A stretch of 64,000 nucleotides of DNA from positions 58,449,350-58,513,349 of the forward strand of contig NC_089851.1 of NCBI RefSeq assembly GCF_036373705.1. Reading direction: 5' to 3'. Below the pieces are notes generated by a model. That model was not told where the DNA came from and did not search any database. It worked only from the letters and a program-made list of their open reading frames with translations. This DNA is from Amia ocellicauda. Its lineage: Eukaryota > Chordata > Actinopteri > Amiiformes > Amiidae. The translations under genes were made by a program, and so were the position numbers. This document shows positions 42,081 through 53,075 of this stretch, piece by piece. Position 1 is the stretch's first letter, and the number at the start of each line of letters is the position of its first letter.

Positions 42081-42800
42081 TGGGTGAGCGAAAGCAAGTA
42101 AGAGAGTTAGATATCAAGAGTCATAGATAGATAGATAGATAGATAGATGGATGGATGGACGGCAAGGCAAGCATCTGATTGACAGTGGTCCGTGATCTGC
42201 TGTTATGCTACAATGCTACTGACCATTGGGGGAGCGATAGCAAGCAAGAGAGTTAGATATCAAGAGTCATTGATAGATAGATAGATAGATGGATGGATGG
42301 ATGAACGGCAAGGCAAGCATCTGATTGACAGTGGTCCGTGATCTGCTGTTATGCTACTATGCTACTGACCATTGGGGGAGCGATAGCAAGCAAGAGAGTT
42401 GGATATCGAGAGTCATTGATAGATAGATAGATAGATGGATGGATGGATGGACGGAAAGGCAAGCATCTGATTGACAGTGGTCCGTGATCTGCTGTTATGC
42501 TACTATGCTACTGACCATTGGGGGAGCGATAGCAAGCAAGAGAGTTAGATATCAAGAGTCATAGATAGATAGATAGATAGATGGATGGATGGACGGCAAG
42601 GCAAGCATCTGATTGACAGTGGTCCGTGATCTCCTGTTATGCTACTATGCTACTGACCATTGGGGGAGCGATAGCAAGCAAGAGAGTTAGATATCGAGAG
42701 TCATTGATAGATAGATAGATAGATGGATGGATGGATGGACGGCAAGGCAAGCATCTGATTGACAGTGGTCCGTGATCTGCTGTTATGCTACTTTGCTTCT

Positions 42801-43946
42801 GACCATTGGGGGAGCGATAGCAAGCAAGAGAGTTAGATAACAAGAGTCATAGATAGATAGATGGATGGATGGATGGACGGCAAGGCAAGCATCTGATTGA
42901 CAGTGGTCCGTGATCTGCTGTTATGCTACTATGCTACTGACCATTGGGGGAGCGATAGCAAGTAAGAGAGTTAGATATCGAGAGTCATAGATAGATAGAT
43001 AGATAGATGGATGGATGGACGGCAAGGCAAGCATCTGATTGACAGTGGTCCGTGATCTGCTGTTATGCTACAATGCTACTGACCATTGGGGGAGCGATAG
43101 CAAGCAAGAGAGTTAGATATCAAGAGTCATAGATAGATAGATAGATAGATGGATGGATGGACGGCAAGGCAAGCATCTGATTGACAGTGGTCCGTGATCT
43201 CCTGTTATGCTACTATGCTACTGACCATTGGGGGAGCGATAGCAAGCAAGAGAGTTAGATATCGAGAGTCATTGATAGATAGATAGATAGATGGATGGAT
43301 GGATGGACGGCAAGGCAAGCATCTGATTGACAGTGGTCCGTGATCTGCTGTTATGCTACTTTGCTTCTGACCATTGGGGGAGCGATAGCAAGCAAGAGAG
43401 TTAGATGTCAAGAGTCATAGATAGATAGATAGACAGATGGATGGATGGACGGCAAGGCAAGCACCTGATTGACAGTGGTCCGTGATCTGCTGTTATGCTA
43501 CTATGCTACTGACCATTGGGTGAGCGAAAGCAAGTAAGAGAGTTAGATATCAAGACTCATAGATAGATAGATAGATAGATGGATGGATGGACGGCAAGGT
43601 AAGCATCTGAGTGACAGTGGTCCGTGATCTGCTGTTATGCTACTATGCTACTGACCATTGGGGGAGCGATAGCAAGCAAGAGAGTTAGATATCAAGAGTC
43701 ATAGATAGATAGATAGATAGATGGATGGATGGACGGCAAGGCAAGCATCTGATTGACAGTGGTCCGTGATCTGCTGTTATGCTACTATGCTACTGACCAT
43801 TGGGGGAGCGATAGCAAGCAAGAGAGTTAGATATCGAGAGTCATTGATAGATAGATAGATAGATGGATGGATGGATGGACGGCAAGGCAAGCATCTGATT
43901 GACAGTGGTCCGTGATCTGCTGTTATGCTACTATGCTACTGACCAT
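42801..43946. repeat. Eight-unit block in segment D, copy 2 (offset 1866 bp)
   Basis: Second copy of 40935-42080. It ends where the first copy has tgggtgagcgaaagc and this one has tgggggagcgatagc. Confidence 0.85.
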
Positions 43947-45911
43947 TGGGGGAGCGATAGCAAGCAAGAGAGTTAGATATCAAGAGTCATTGATAGATAG
44001 ATAGATAGATAGATGGATGGATGGACGGCAAGGCAAGCATCTGATTGACAGTGGTCCGTGATCTGCTGTTATGCTACTATGCTACTGACCATTGGGGGAG
44101 CGATAGCAAGCAAGAGAGTTAGATATCAAGAGTCATTGATAGATAGATAGATAGATGGATGGATGGACGGCAAGGCAAGCATCTGATTGACAGTGGTCCA
44201 TGATCTGCTGTTATGCTACTATGCTACTGACCATTGGGGGAGCGATAGCAAGCAAGAGAGTTAAATAACAAGAGTCATAGATAGATAGATGGATGGATGG
44301 ATGGACGGCAAGGCAAGCATCTGATTGACAGTGGTCCGTGATCTGCTGTTATGCTACTATGCTACTGACCATTGGGGGAGCGATAGCAAGTAAGAGAGTT
44401 AGATATCGAGAGTCATAGATAGATAGATAGATAGATGGATGGATGGACGGCAAGGCAAGCATCTGATTGACAGTGGTCCGTGATCTGCTGTTATGCTACA
44501 ATGCTACTGACCATTGGGGGAGCGATAGCAAGCAAGAGAGTTAGATATCAAGAGTCATAGATAGATAGATAGATAGATGGATGGATGGACGGCAAGGCAA
44601 GCATCTGATTGACAGTGGTCCGTGATCTCCTGTTATGCTACTATGCTACTGACCATTGGGGGAGCGATAGCAAGCAAGAGAGTTAGATATCGAGAGTCAT
44701 TGATAGATAGATAGATAGATGGATGGATGGATGGACGGCAAGGCAAGCATCTGATTGACAGTGGTCCGTGATCTGCTGTTATGCTACTTTGCTTCTGACC
44801 ATTGGGGGAGCGATAGCAAGCAAGAGAGTTAGATGTCAAGAGTCATAGATAGATAGATAGACAGATGGATGGATGGACGGCAAGGCAAGCACCTGATTGA
44901 CAGTGGTCCGTGATCTGCTGTTATGCTACTATGCTACTGACCATTGGGTGAGCGAAAGCAAGTAAGAGAGTTAGATATCAAGACTCATAGATAGATAGAT
45001 AGATAGATGGATGGATGGACGGCAAGGCAAGCATCTGAGTGACAGTGGTCCGTGATCTGCTGTTATGCTACTATGCTACTGACCATTGGGGGAGCGATAG
45101 CAAGCAAGAGAGTTAGATATCGAGAGTCATAGATAGATAGATAGATAGATGGATGGATGGACGGCAAGGCAAGCATCTGATTGACAGTGGTCCGTGATCT
45201 GCTGTTATGCTACTATGCTACTGACCATTGGTGGAGCGATAGCAAGCAAGAGAGTTAGATATCGAGAGTCATTGATAGATAGATAGATAGATGGATGGAT
45301 GGATGGACGGCAAGGCAAGCATCTGATTGACAGTGGTCCGTGATCTGCTGTTATGCTACTATGCTACTGACCATTGGGGGAGCGATAGCAAGCAAGAGAG
45401 TTAGATATCAAGAGTCATTGATAGATAGATAGATAGATGGATGGATGGACGGCAAGGCAAGCATCTGATTGACAGTGGTCCGTGATCTGCTGTTATGCTA
45501 CTATGCTACTGACCATTGGGGGAGCGATAGCAAGCAAGAGAGTTAGATATCGAGAGTCATTGATAGATAGATAGATAGATGGATGGATGGATGGACGGAA
45601 AGGCAAGCATCTGATTGACAGTGGTCCGTGATCTGCTGTTATGCTACTATGCTACTGACCATTGGGGGAGCGATAGCAAGCAAGAGAGTTAGATATCGAG
45701 AGTCATAGATAGATAGATAGATAGATGGATGGATGGACGGCAAGGCAAGCATCTGATTGACAGTGGTCCGTGATCTGCTGTTATGCTACTATGCTACTGA
45801 CCATTGGGGGAGCGATAGCAAGCAAGAGAGTTAGATATTGAGAGTCATAGATGGATGGATGGATGGACGGCAAGGCAAGAACCTGATTGACAGCGGTCCG
45901 TGATCTGCTGT

Positions 45912-46152
45912 AGCCACAGTCTGGCAAGCTGTCCGCCAGAAGTAGAAACAATAACAAGGGGCGGGGGGAAAAGTGGGCCGTCCCTGGGTGGATTCGAACC
46001 ACCATCCTTTTGGTTAACAGCCAAACGCGCTGACCGATTGCGCCACAGAGACAGACAGAGGTGTTGTGGTTGCTGCAGTCGTGCAGTTCCTTCACAGTTG
46101 CCAAAAATCATTTCCAGCACACGATTTTCTTTGTCGTTGAATGCAACATACG
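45912..46152. repeat. tRNA cassette 4 (3' remnant, tRNA-Asn only)
   Basis: The satellite reads gatctgctgt and then joins directly to agccacagtctggcaagctg, the part of the cassette that in full copies follows ggttactgt. Both parents end in ctgt at the join, so about 0.86 kb, including both tRNA-Thr genes and the GTTTT run, was lost by a deletion with 4 bp of microhomology. The same junction occurs in cassette 6. Confidence 0.9.
45979..46052 (-). tRNA. tRNA-Asn-GTT: tRNA-Asn (anticodon GTT), cassette 4
   Basis: Complete minus-strand tRNA-Asn identical in pattern to the cassette 2 copy: acceptor gtctctg/cagggac, GTT anticodon, canonical B box, TTTT terminator just downstream. It stays intact although the rest of the cassette is deleted. 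Confidence 0.95.
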
Positions 46153-47137
46153 TGACCATTGGGGGAGCGATAGCAAGCAAGAGAGTTAGATATCGAGAGT
46201 CATAGATAGATAGATAGATAGATGGATGGATGGACGGCAAGGCAAGCATCTGATTGACAGTGGTCCGTGATCTGCTGTTATGCTACTATGCTACTGACCA
46301 TTGGGTGAGCGAAAGCAAGTAAGAGAGTTAGATATCGAGAGTCATAGATAGATAGATAGATAGATGGATGGATGGACGGCAAGGCAAGCATCTGATTGAC
46401 AGTGGTCCGTGATCTGCTGTTATGCTACTATGCTACTGACCATTGGGTGAGCGAAAGCAAGTAAGAGTGTTAGATATCAAGAGTCATAGATAGATAGATA
46501 GATAGATGGATGGATGGACGGCAAGGCAAGCATCTGATTGACAGTGGTCCGTGATCTGCTGTTATGCTACAATGCTACTGACCATTGGGGGAGCGATAGC
46601 AAGCAAGAGAGTTAGATATCAAGAGTCATTGATAGATAGATAGATAGATGGATGGATGGATGGACGGCAAGGCAAGCATCTGATTGACAGTGGTCCATGA
46701 TCTGCTGTTATGCTACTATGCTACTGACCATTGGGGGAGCGATAGCAAGCAAGAGAGTTAGATATCAAGAGTCATAGATAGATAGATAGATAGATGGATG
46801 GATGGATGGACGGCAAGGCAAGCATCTGATTGACAGTGGTCCGTGATCTGCTGTTATGCTACTTTGCTTCTGACCATTGGGGGAGCGATAGCAAGCAAGA
46901 GAGTTAGATGTCAAGAGTCATAGATAGATAGATAGACAGATGGATGGATGGACGGCAAGGCAAGCACCTGATTGACAGTGGTCCGTGATCTGCTGTTATG
47001 CTACTATGCTACTGACCATTGGGGGAGCGATAGCAAGCAAGAGAGTTAGATATTGAGAGTCATAGATGGATGGATGGATGGACGGCAAGGCAAGAACCTG
47101 ATTGACAGCGGTCCGTGATCTGCTGTTATTCTACTAT
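46153..47137. repeat. Minisatellite array, segment E (between cassettes 4 and 5)
   Basis: About seven units with markers gggtgagcgaaagcaag (twice), aagagtgttag, ggtccatgatc, ctttgcttctg and gatagacagatgg. The same series recurs at +3803 in segment G. Confidence 0.95.
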
Positions 47138-47159
47138 CAGCAGCAGCACAGGCAGATTT

Positions 47160-47233
47160 GGCGCCGTGGCTTAGTTGGTTAAAGCGCCTGTCTAGTAAAC
47201 AGGAGGTCCTGTGTTCAAATCCCAGCGGTGCCT
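47160..47233 (+). tRNA. tRNA-Thr-AGT: tRNA-Thr (anticodon AGT), cassette 5, T-stem mismatch
   Basis: Anticodon AGT with intact acceptor, D and anticodon arms. The T arm reads ctgtgttcaaatcccag: one stem G is T, leaving a T-C mismatch. The change is shared with cassette 7. Possibly still transcribed, but structurally weakened. Confidence 0.85.
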
Positions 47234-47519
47234 TAGACGGACTTTCTGTGCTCCTTGCGAAGCTTGTGCTTCCGCTTTGTCGACCATCAGTTTTAGCAAG
47301 ATAGGCTTATCGTAAAGCCATCAGAGGACGTAATGAACCGGAAAGCCAACTGGACAGACGCCGGTTTGTAAAGAAGAACCAGAACCCAAAGGACAAGCGC
47401 TACGGCCAACGTCCAATTCCCATTGCCGCCCCTGGACAGTCGCAACAGGGAGCTTGTTGCTCCCGTCAACCTTACGTTTTCACCTCTGTGTGCTTCCTTT
47501 GTTGCAGCCTGCATCCAGA

Positions 47520-47578
47520 TTTTGTTTTGTTTTGTTTTGTTTTGTTTTGTTTTGTTTGGTTTTGTTTGGTTTTGTTTT
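47520..47578 (+). repeat. (GTTTT)n microsatellite, cassette 5, interrupted
   Basis: Same length and same two GTTTG interruptions as cassette 2, which supports direct copying of this part. Confidence 0.95.
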
Positions 47579-47622
47579 TTGCCTTACGCCTGAGTGTAGG
47601 CACTGGGGAATGGGAGAGTCCT

Positions 47623-47696
47623 GGCACCGTGGCTTAGTTGGTCAAAGCGCCTGTCTTGTAAACAGGAAACCCTGGGGTCGACTCCCAGCAGTGCCT
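47623..47696 (+). tRNA. tRNA-Thr-TGT: tRNA-Thr (anticodon TGT), cassette 5, altered B box
   Basis: Same as the cassette 2 copy, including the T-loop change (ctggggtcgactcccag) that damages the B box. Activity doubtful. Confidence 0.75.
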
Positions 47697-47860
47697 TGGT
47701 TTATGTTGGCCTAGGCAATGGAAAGGAAGTTTCTAAACGCTCAATACATTTTTGCAAGATGGCCATTTACAGCAAGCAGCTTAAGGTTACTGTAGCCACA
47801 GTCTGGCAAGCTGTCCGCCAGAAGTAGAAACAATAACAAGGGGCGGGGGGAAAAGTGGGC

Positions 47861-47934
47861 CGTCCCTGGGTGGATTCGAACCACCATCCTTTTGGTTAAC
47901 AGCCAAACGCGCTGACCGATTGCGCCACAGAGAC
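47861..47934 (-). tRNA. tRNA-Asn-GTT: tRNA-Asn (anticodon GTT), cassette 5
   Basis: Complete minus-strand tRNA-Asn with canonical B box and a TTTT terminator; same as the cassette 2 copy. Confidence 0.95.
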
Positions 47935-48034
47935 AGACAGAGGTGTTGTGGCTGCTGCAGTCGTGCAGTTCCTTCACAGTTGCCAAAAATCATTTCCAGC
48001 ACACGATTTTCTTTGTCGTTGAATGCAACATACG

Positions 48035-49714
48035 TGACCATTGGGGGAGCGATAGCAAGCAAGAGAGTTAGATATCGAGAGTCATAGATAGATAGATAGA
48101 TAGATGGATGGATGGACGGCAAGGCAAGCATCTGATTGACAGTGGTCCGTGATCTGCTGTTATGCTACTATGCTACTGACCATTGGGTGAGCGAAAGCAA
48201 GTAAGAGAGTTAGATATCAAGAGTCATAGATAGATAGATAGATAGATGGATGGATGGACGGCAAGGCAAGCATCTGATTGACAGTGCTCCGTGATCTGCT
48301 GTTATGCTACAATGCTACTGACCATTGGGGGAGCGATAGCAAGCAAGAGAGTTAGATATCAAGAGTCATAGATAGATAGATAGATAGATGGATGGATGGA
48401 CGGCAAGGCAAGCATCTGATTGACAGTGGTCCGTGATCTGCTGTTATGCTACTATGCTACTGACCATTGGGGGAGCGATAGCAAGCAAGAGAGTTAGATA
48501 TCAAGAGTCATAGATAGATAGATGGATGGGTGGATGGATGGACGGCAAGGCAAGCATCTGATTGACAGTGGTCCGTGATCTGCTGTTATGCTACTTTGCT
48601 ACTGACCATTGGGGGAGCGATAGCAAGCAAGAGAGTTAGATGTCAAGAGTCATAGATAGATAGATAGATGGATGGATGGATGGACGGCAAGGCAAGCATC
48701 TGATTGACAGTGGTCCGTGATCTGCTGTTATGCTACTATGCTACTGACCATTGGGGGAGCGATAGCAAGCAAGAGAGTTAGATAACAAGAGTCATAGATA
48801 GATAGATGGATGGATGGATGGACGGCAAGGCAAGCATCTGATTGACAGTGGTCTGTGATCTGCTGTTATGCTACAATGCTACTGACCATTGGGGCAGCGA
48901 TAGCAAGCAAGAGAGTTAGATATCAAGAGTCATAGATAGATAGATAGATAGATGGATGGATGGACGGCAAGGCAAGCACCTGATTGACAGTGGTCCGTGA
49001 TCTGCTGTTATGCTACAATGCTACTGACCATTGGGGGAGCGATAGCAAGCAAGAGAGTTAGATATCAATAGTCATAGATAGATAGATAGATAGATGGATG
49101 GATGGACGGCAAGGCAAGCATCTGATTGACAGTGGTCCGTGATCTGCTGTTATGCTACAATGCTACTGACCATTGGGGGAGCGATAGCAAGCAAGAGAGT
49201 TAGATATCAAGAGTCATAGATAGATAGATAGATAGATGGATGGATGGACGGCAAGGCAAGCATCTGATTGACAGTGGTCCGTGATCTGCTGTTATGATAC
49301 TATGCTACTGACCATTGGGGGAGCGATAGCAAGCAAGAGAGTTAGATATCAAGAGTCATAGATAGATAGATGGATGGATGGATGGATGGACGGCAAGGCA
49401 AGCATCTGATTGACAGTGGTCCGTGATCTGCTGTTATGCTACTATGCTACTGACCATTGGGGGAGTGATAGCAAGCAAGAGAGTTAGATATCGAGAGTCA
49501 TTGATAGATAGATAGATAGATGGATGGATGGATGGACGGCAAGGCAAGCACCTGATTGACAGTGGTCCGTGATCTGCTGTTATGCTACTATGCTACTGAC
49601 CATTGGGGGAGCGATAGCAAGCAAGAGAGTTAGATATTGAGAGTCATAGATAGATGGATGGATGGATGGACGGCAAGGCAAGAACCTGATTGACAGCGGT
49701 CCGTGATCTGCTGT
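48035..49714. repeat. Minisatellite array, segment F (between cassettes 5 and 6)
   Basis: About 12 units. The first nine or so match segment C at -10618 in the same order (gtgctccgtg, gatgggtgg, ataacaagag, atatcaatagtcat, gttatgatac) with scattered single-base differences such as ggggcagcg (48893). After about 49360 the units differ from segment C. Confidence 0.95.
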
Positions 49715-49955
49715 AGCCACAGTCTGGCAAGCTGTCCGCCAGAAGTAGAAACAATAACAAGGGGCGGGGGGAAAAGTGGGCCGTCCCTGGGTGGATTCGA
49801 ACCACCATCCTTTTGGTTAACAGCCAAACGCGCTGACCGATTGCGCCACAGAGACAGACAGAGGTGTTGTGGTTGCTGCAGTCGTGCAGTTCCTTCACAG
49901 TTGCCAAAAATCATTTCCAGCACACGATTTTCTTTGTCGTTGAATGCAACATACG
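49715..49955. repeat. tRNA cassette 6 (3' remnant, tRNA-Asn only)
   Basis: Same deletion junction (gatctgctgt joined to agccacagtc) as cassette 4, at offset 3803 bp. The two remnants therefore descend from one deletion event followed by block duplication. Confidence 0.9.
49782..49855 (-). tRNA. tRNA-Asn-GTT: tRNA-Asn (anticodon GTT), cassette 6
   Basis: Complete minus-strand tRNA-Asn, same as the cassette 4 copy, with canonical B box and downstream TTTT. Confidence 0.95.
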
Positions 49956-50940
49956 TGACCATTGGGGGAGCGATAGCAAGCAAGAGAGTTAGATATCGAG
50001 AGTCATAGATAGATAGATAGATAGATGGATGGATGGACGGCAAGGCAAGCATCTGATTGACAGTGGTCCGTGATCTGCTGTTATGCTACTATGCTACTGA
50101 CCATTGGGTGAGCGAAAGCAAGTAAGAGAGTTAGATATCGAGAGTCATAGATAGATAGATAGATAGATGGATGGATGGACGGCAAGGCAAGCATCTGATT
50201 GACAGTGGTCCGTGATCTGCTGTTATGCTACTATGCTACTGACCATTGGGTGAGCGAAAGCAAGTAAGAGTGTTAGATATCAAGAGTCATAGATAGATAG
50301 ATAGATAGATGGATGGATGGACGGCAAGGCAAGCATCTGATTGACAGTGGTCCGTGATCTGCTGTTATGCTACAATGCTACTGACCATTGGGGGAGCGAT
50401 AGCAAGCAAGAGAGTTAGATATCAAGAGTCATTGATAGATAGATAGATAGATGGATGGATGGATGGACGGCAAGGCAAGCATCTGATTGACAGTGGTCCA
50501 TGATCTGCTGTTATGCTACTATGCTACTGACCATTGGGGGAGCGATAGCAAGCAAGAGAGTTAGATATCAAGAGTCATAGATAGATAGATAGATAGATGG
50601 ATGGATGGATGGACGGCAAGGCAAGCATCTGATTGACAGTGGTCCGTGATCTGCTGTTATGCTACTTTGCTTCTGACCATTGGGGGAGCGATAGCAAGCA
50701 AGAGAGTTAGATGTCAAGAGTCATAGATAGATAGATAGACAGATGGATGGATGGACGGCAAGGCAAGCACCTGATTGACAGTGGTCCGTGATCTGCTGTT
50801 ATGCTACTATGCTACTGACCATTGGGGGAGCGATAGCAAGCAAGAGAGTTAGATATTGAGAGTCATAGATGGATGGATGGATGGACGGCAAGGCAAGAAC
50901 CTGATTGACAGCGGTCCGTGATCTGCTGTTATTCTACTAT
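49956..50940. repeat. Minisatellite array, segment G (between cassettes 6 and 7)
   Basis: About seven units, the +3803 copy of segment E with the same variant order (aagagtgttag, ggtccatgatc, ctttgcttctg, gatagacagatgg). Confidence 0.95.
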
Positions 50941-50962
50941 CAGCAGCAGCACAGGCAGATTT

Positions 50963-51036
50963 GGCGCCGTGGCTTAGTTGGTTAAAGCGCCTGTCTAGTA
51001 AACAGGAGGTCCTGTGTTCAAATCCCAGCGGTGCCT
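50963..51036 (+). tRNA. tRNA-Thr-AGT: tRNA-Thr (anticodon AGT), cassette 7, T-stem mismatch
   Basis: Anticodon AGT; same T-stem G-to-T change as cassette 5 (ctgtgttcaaatcccag). Other arms intact. Confidence 0.85.
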
Positions 51037-51322
51037 TAGACGGACTTTCTGTGCTCCTTGCGAAGCTTGTGCTTCCGCTTTGTCAACCATCAGTTTTAGC
51101 AAGATAGGCTTATCGTAAAGCCATCAGAGGACGTAATGAACCGGAAAGCCAACTGGACAGACGCCGGTTTGTAAAGAAGAACCAGAACCCCAAGGACAAG
51201 CGCTACGGCCAACGTCCAATTCCCATTGCCGCCCCTGGACAGTTGCAACAGGGAGCTTGTTGCTCCAGTCAACCTTACGTTTTCACCTCTGTGTGCTTCC
51301 TTTGTTGCAGTCTGCATCCAGA

Positions 51323-51390
51323 TTTTGTTTTGTTTTGTTTTGTTTTGTTTTGTTTTGTTTTGTTTTGTTTGGTTTTGTTTTGTTTTGTTT
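51323..51390 (+). repeat. (GTTTT)n microsatellite, cassette 7, interrupted
   Basis: About 13-14 pentamers with a single GTTTG interruption, different from the pattern in cassettes 2 and 5. Confidence 0.95.
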
Positions 51391-51435
51391 TTTGCCTTAC
51401 GCCTGAGTGTAGGCACTGGGGAATGGGAGAGTCCT

Positions 51436-51509
51436 GGCACCGTGGCTTAGTTGGTCAAAGCACCTGTCTTGTAAACAGGAAACCCTGGGTTCGACTCCCA
51501 GCAGTGCCT
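51436..51509 (+). tRNA. tRNA-Thr-TGT: tRNA-Thr (anticodon TGT), cassette 7
   Basis: Anticodon TGT, canonical T loop (ggttcgactcc), A at position 27 as in cassette 1, shared acceptor C-A mismatch. Confidence 0.88.
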
Positions 51510-51673
51510 TGGTTTATGTTGGCCTAGGCAATGGAAAGGAAGTTTCTAAACGCTCAATACATTTTTGCAAGATGGCCGTCCACAGCAAGCAGCTTAAGGT
51601 TACTGTAGCCACAGTCTGGCAAGCTGTCCGCCAGAAGTAGAAACAATAACAAGGGGCGGGGGGAAAAGTGGGC

Positions 51674-51747
51674 CGTCCCTGGGTGGATTCGAACCACCAT
51701 CCTTTTGGTTAACAGCCAAACGCGCTGACCGATTGCGCCACAGAGAC
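51674..51747 (-). tRNA. tRNA-Asn-GTT: tRNA-Asn (anticodon GTT), cassette 7
   Basis: Complete minus-strand tRNA-Asn with canonical B box, GTT anticodon, full acceptor pairing and a TTTT terminator just downstream. Confidence 0.95.
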
Positions 51748-51847
51748 AGACAGAGGTGTTGTGGTTGCTGCAGTCGTGCAGTTCCTTCACAGTTGCCAAA
51801 AATCATTTCCAGCACACGATTTTCTTTGTCGTTGAATGCAACATACG

Positions 51848-53040
51848 TGACCATTGGGGGAGCGATAGCAAGCAAGAGAGTTAGATATCGAGAGTCATTG
51901 ATAGATAGATAGATAGATGGATGGATGGATGGACGGCAAGGCAAGCATCTGATTGACAGTTCTCCGTGATCTGCTGTTATGCTACTATGCTACTGACCAT
52001 TGGGGGAGCGATAGCAAACAAGAGAGTTAGATATCAAGAGTCATTGATAGATAGATAGATAGATGGATGGATGGACGGCAAGGCAAGCATCTGATTGACA
52101 GTGGTCCATGATCTGCTGTTATGCTACTATGCTACTGACCATTGGGGGAGCGATAGCAAGCAAGAGAGTTAGATAACAAGAGTCATAGATAGATAGATGG
52201 ATGGATGGATGGACGGCAAGGCAAGCATCTGATTGACAGTGGTCCGTGATCTGCTGTTATGCTACTATGCTACTGACCATTGGGGGAGCGATAGCAAGTA
52301 AGAGAGTTAGATATCGAGAGTCATTGATAGATAGATAGATAGATGGATGGATGGACGGCAAGGCAAGCATCTGATTGACAGTGGTCCGTGATCTGCTGTT
52401 ATGCTACTATGCTACTGACCATTGGGGGAGCGATAGCAAGCAAGAGAGTTAGATATCGAGAGTCATTGATAGATAGATAGATAGATGGATGGATGGATGG
52501 ACGGAAAGGCAAGCATCTGATTGACAGTGGTCCGTGATCTGCTGTTATGCTACTATGCTACTGACCATTGGGGGAGCGATAGCAAGCAAGAGAGTTAGAT
52601 ATCAAGAGTCATAGATAGATAGATAGATAGATGGATGGATGGACGGCAAGGCAAGCATCTGATTGACAGTGGTCCGTGATCTGCTGTTATGCTACTATGC
52701 TACTGACCATTGGGGGAGCGATAGCAAGCAAGAGAGTTAGATATCGAGAGTCATTGATAGATAGATAGACAGATGGATGGATGGACGGCAAGGCAAGCAC
52801 CTGATTGACAGTGGTCCGTGATCTGCTGTTATGCTACTATGCTACTGACCATTGGGGGAGCGATAGCAAGCAAGAGAGTTAGATATCGAGAGTCATGGAC
52901 AGATAGATAGATAGATGGATGGATGGATGGATGGCAAGGCAAGCATCTGATTGACAGTGGTCCGTGATCTGCTGTTATGCTACTATGCTACTGACCATTG
53001 GGGGAGCGATAGCAAGCAAGAGAGTTAGATATCGAGAGTC

Positions 53041-53075
<35 letters not shown>

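Larger units (their letters stand above)
39782..45911. repeat. Minisatellite array, segment D (between cassettes 3 and 4)
   Basis: About 42 units with heavy internal block duplication. Block 39.93-40.6 kb recurs at +2150 (shared ttggatatcgag and ggacggaaagg). Block 40935-42080 recurs at +1866 and, in part, at +3294 (shared ataacaagag, gatctcctg, ctttgcttctg, gatagacagatgg, atcaagactcat). No gene is seen; minus-strand frames of 68 codons repeated here are satellite translations. Confidence 0.95.
47138..48034. repeat. tRNA cassette 5 (full copy, mosaic)
   Basis: The left end (cagcagcagcacaggcag, tRNA-Thr(AGT) with gtgttcaaat, tagacggactttc) matches cassette 7 at +3803. From about 47283 rightwards (gtcgaccatc, agaacccaaagg, two GTTTG interruptions, ctggggtcgac) it matches cassette 2 at -10618. 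The switch lies between about 47243 and 47283, so this copy is a recombinant or gene-conversion product. Confidence 0.85.
50941..51847. repeat. tRNA cassette 7 (full copy, rightmost)
   Basis: Same order as cassette 1. Private changes: gtcaaccatc, agaaccccaagg, acagttgcaacag, gctccagtc, one GTTTG interruption. Its left end is shared with cassette 5 (tagacggactttc). Segment H follows. Confidence 0.9.

Noticed and set aside
35025-51527. Plus-strand F-V-L-F-C and minus-strand K-T-K-Q-N frames
   Set aside because: Produced by the GTTTT pentanucleotide runs; low complexity, with length tracking the repeat number.
35388-51944. Repeated minus-strand frames of 68-140 codons rich in P-S-I-H-P-S-I-Y-L-S
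   Set aside because: They are translations of the satellite GATA/GATG tracts running into cassette ends; they recur wherever the satellite does and have no independent protein features.
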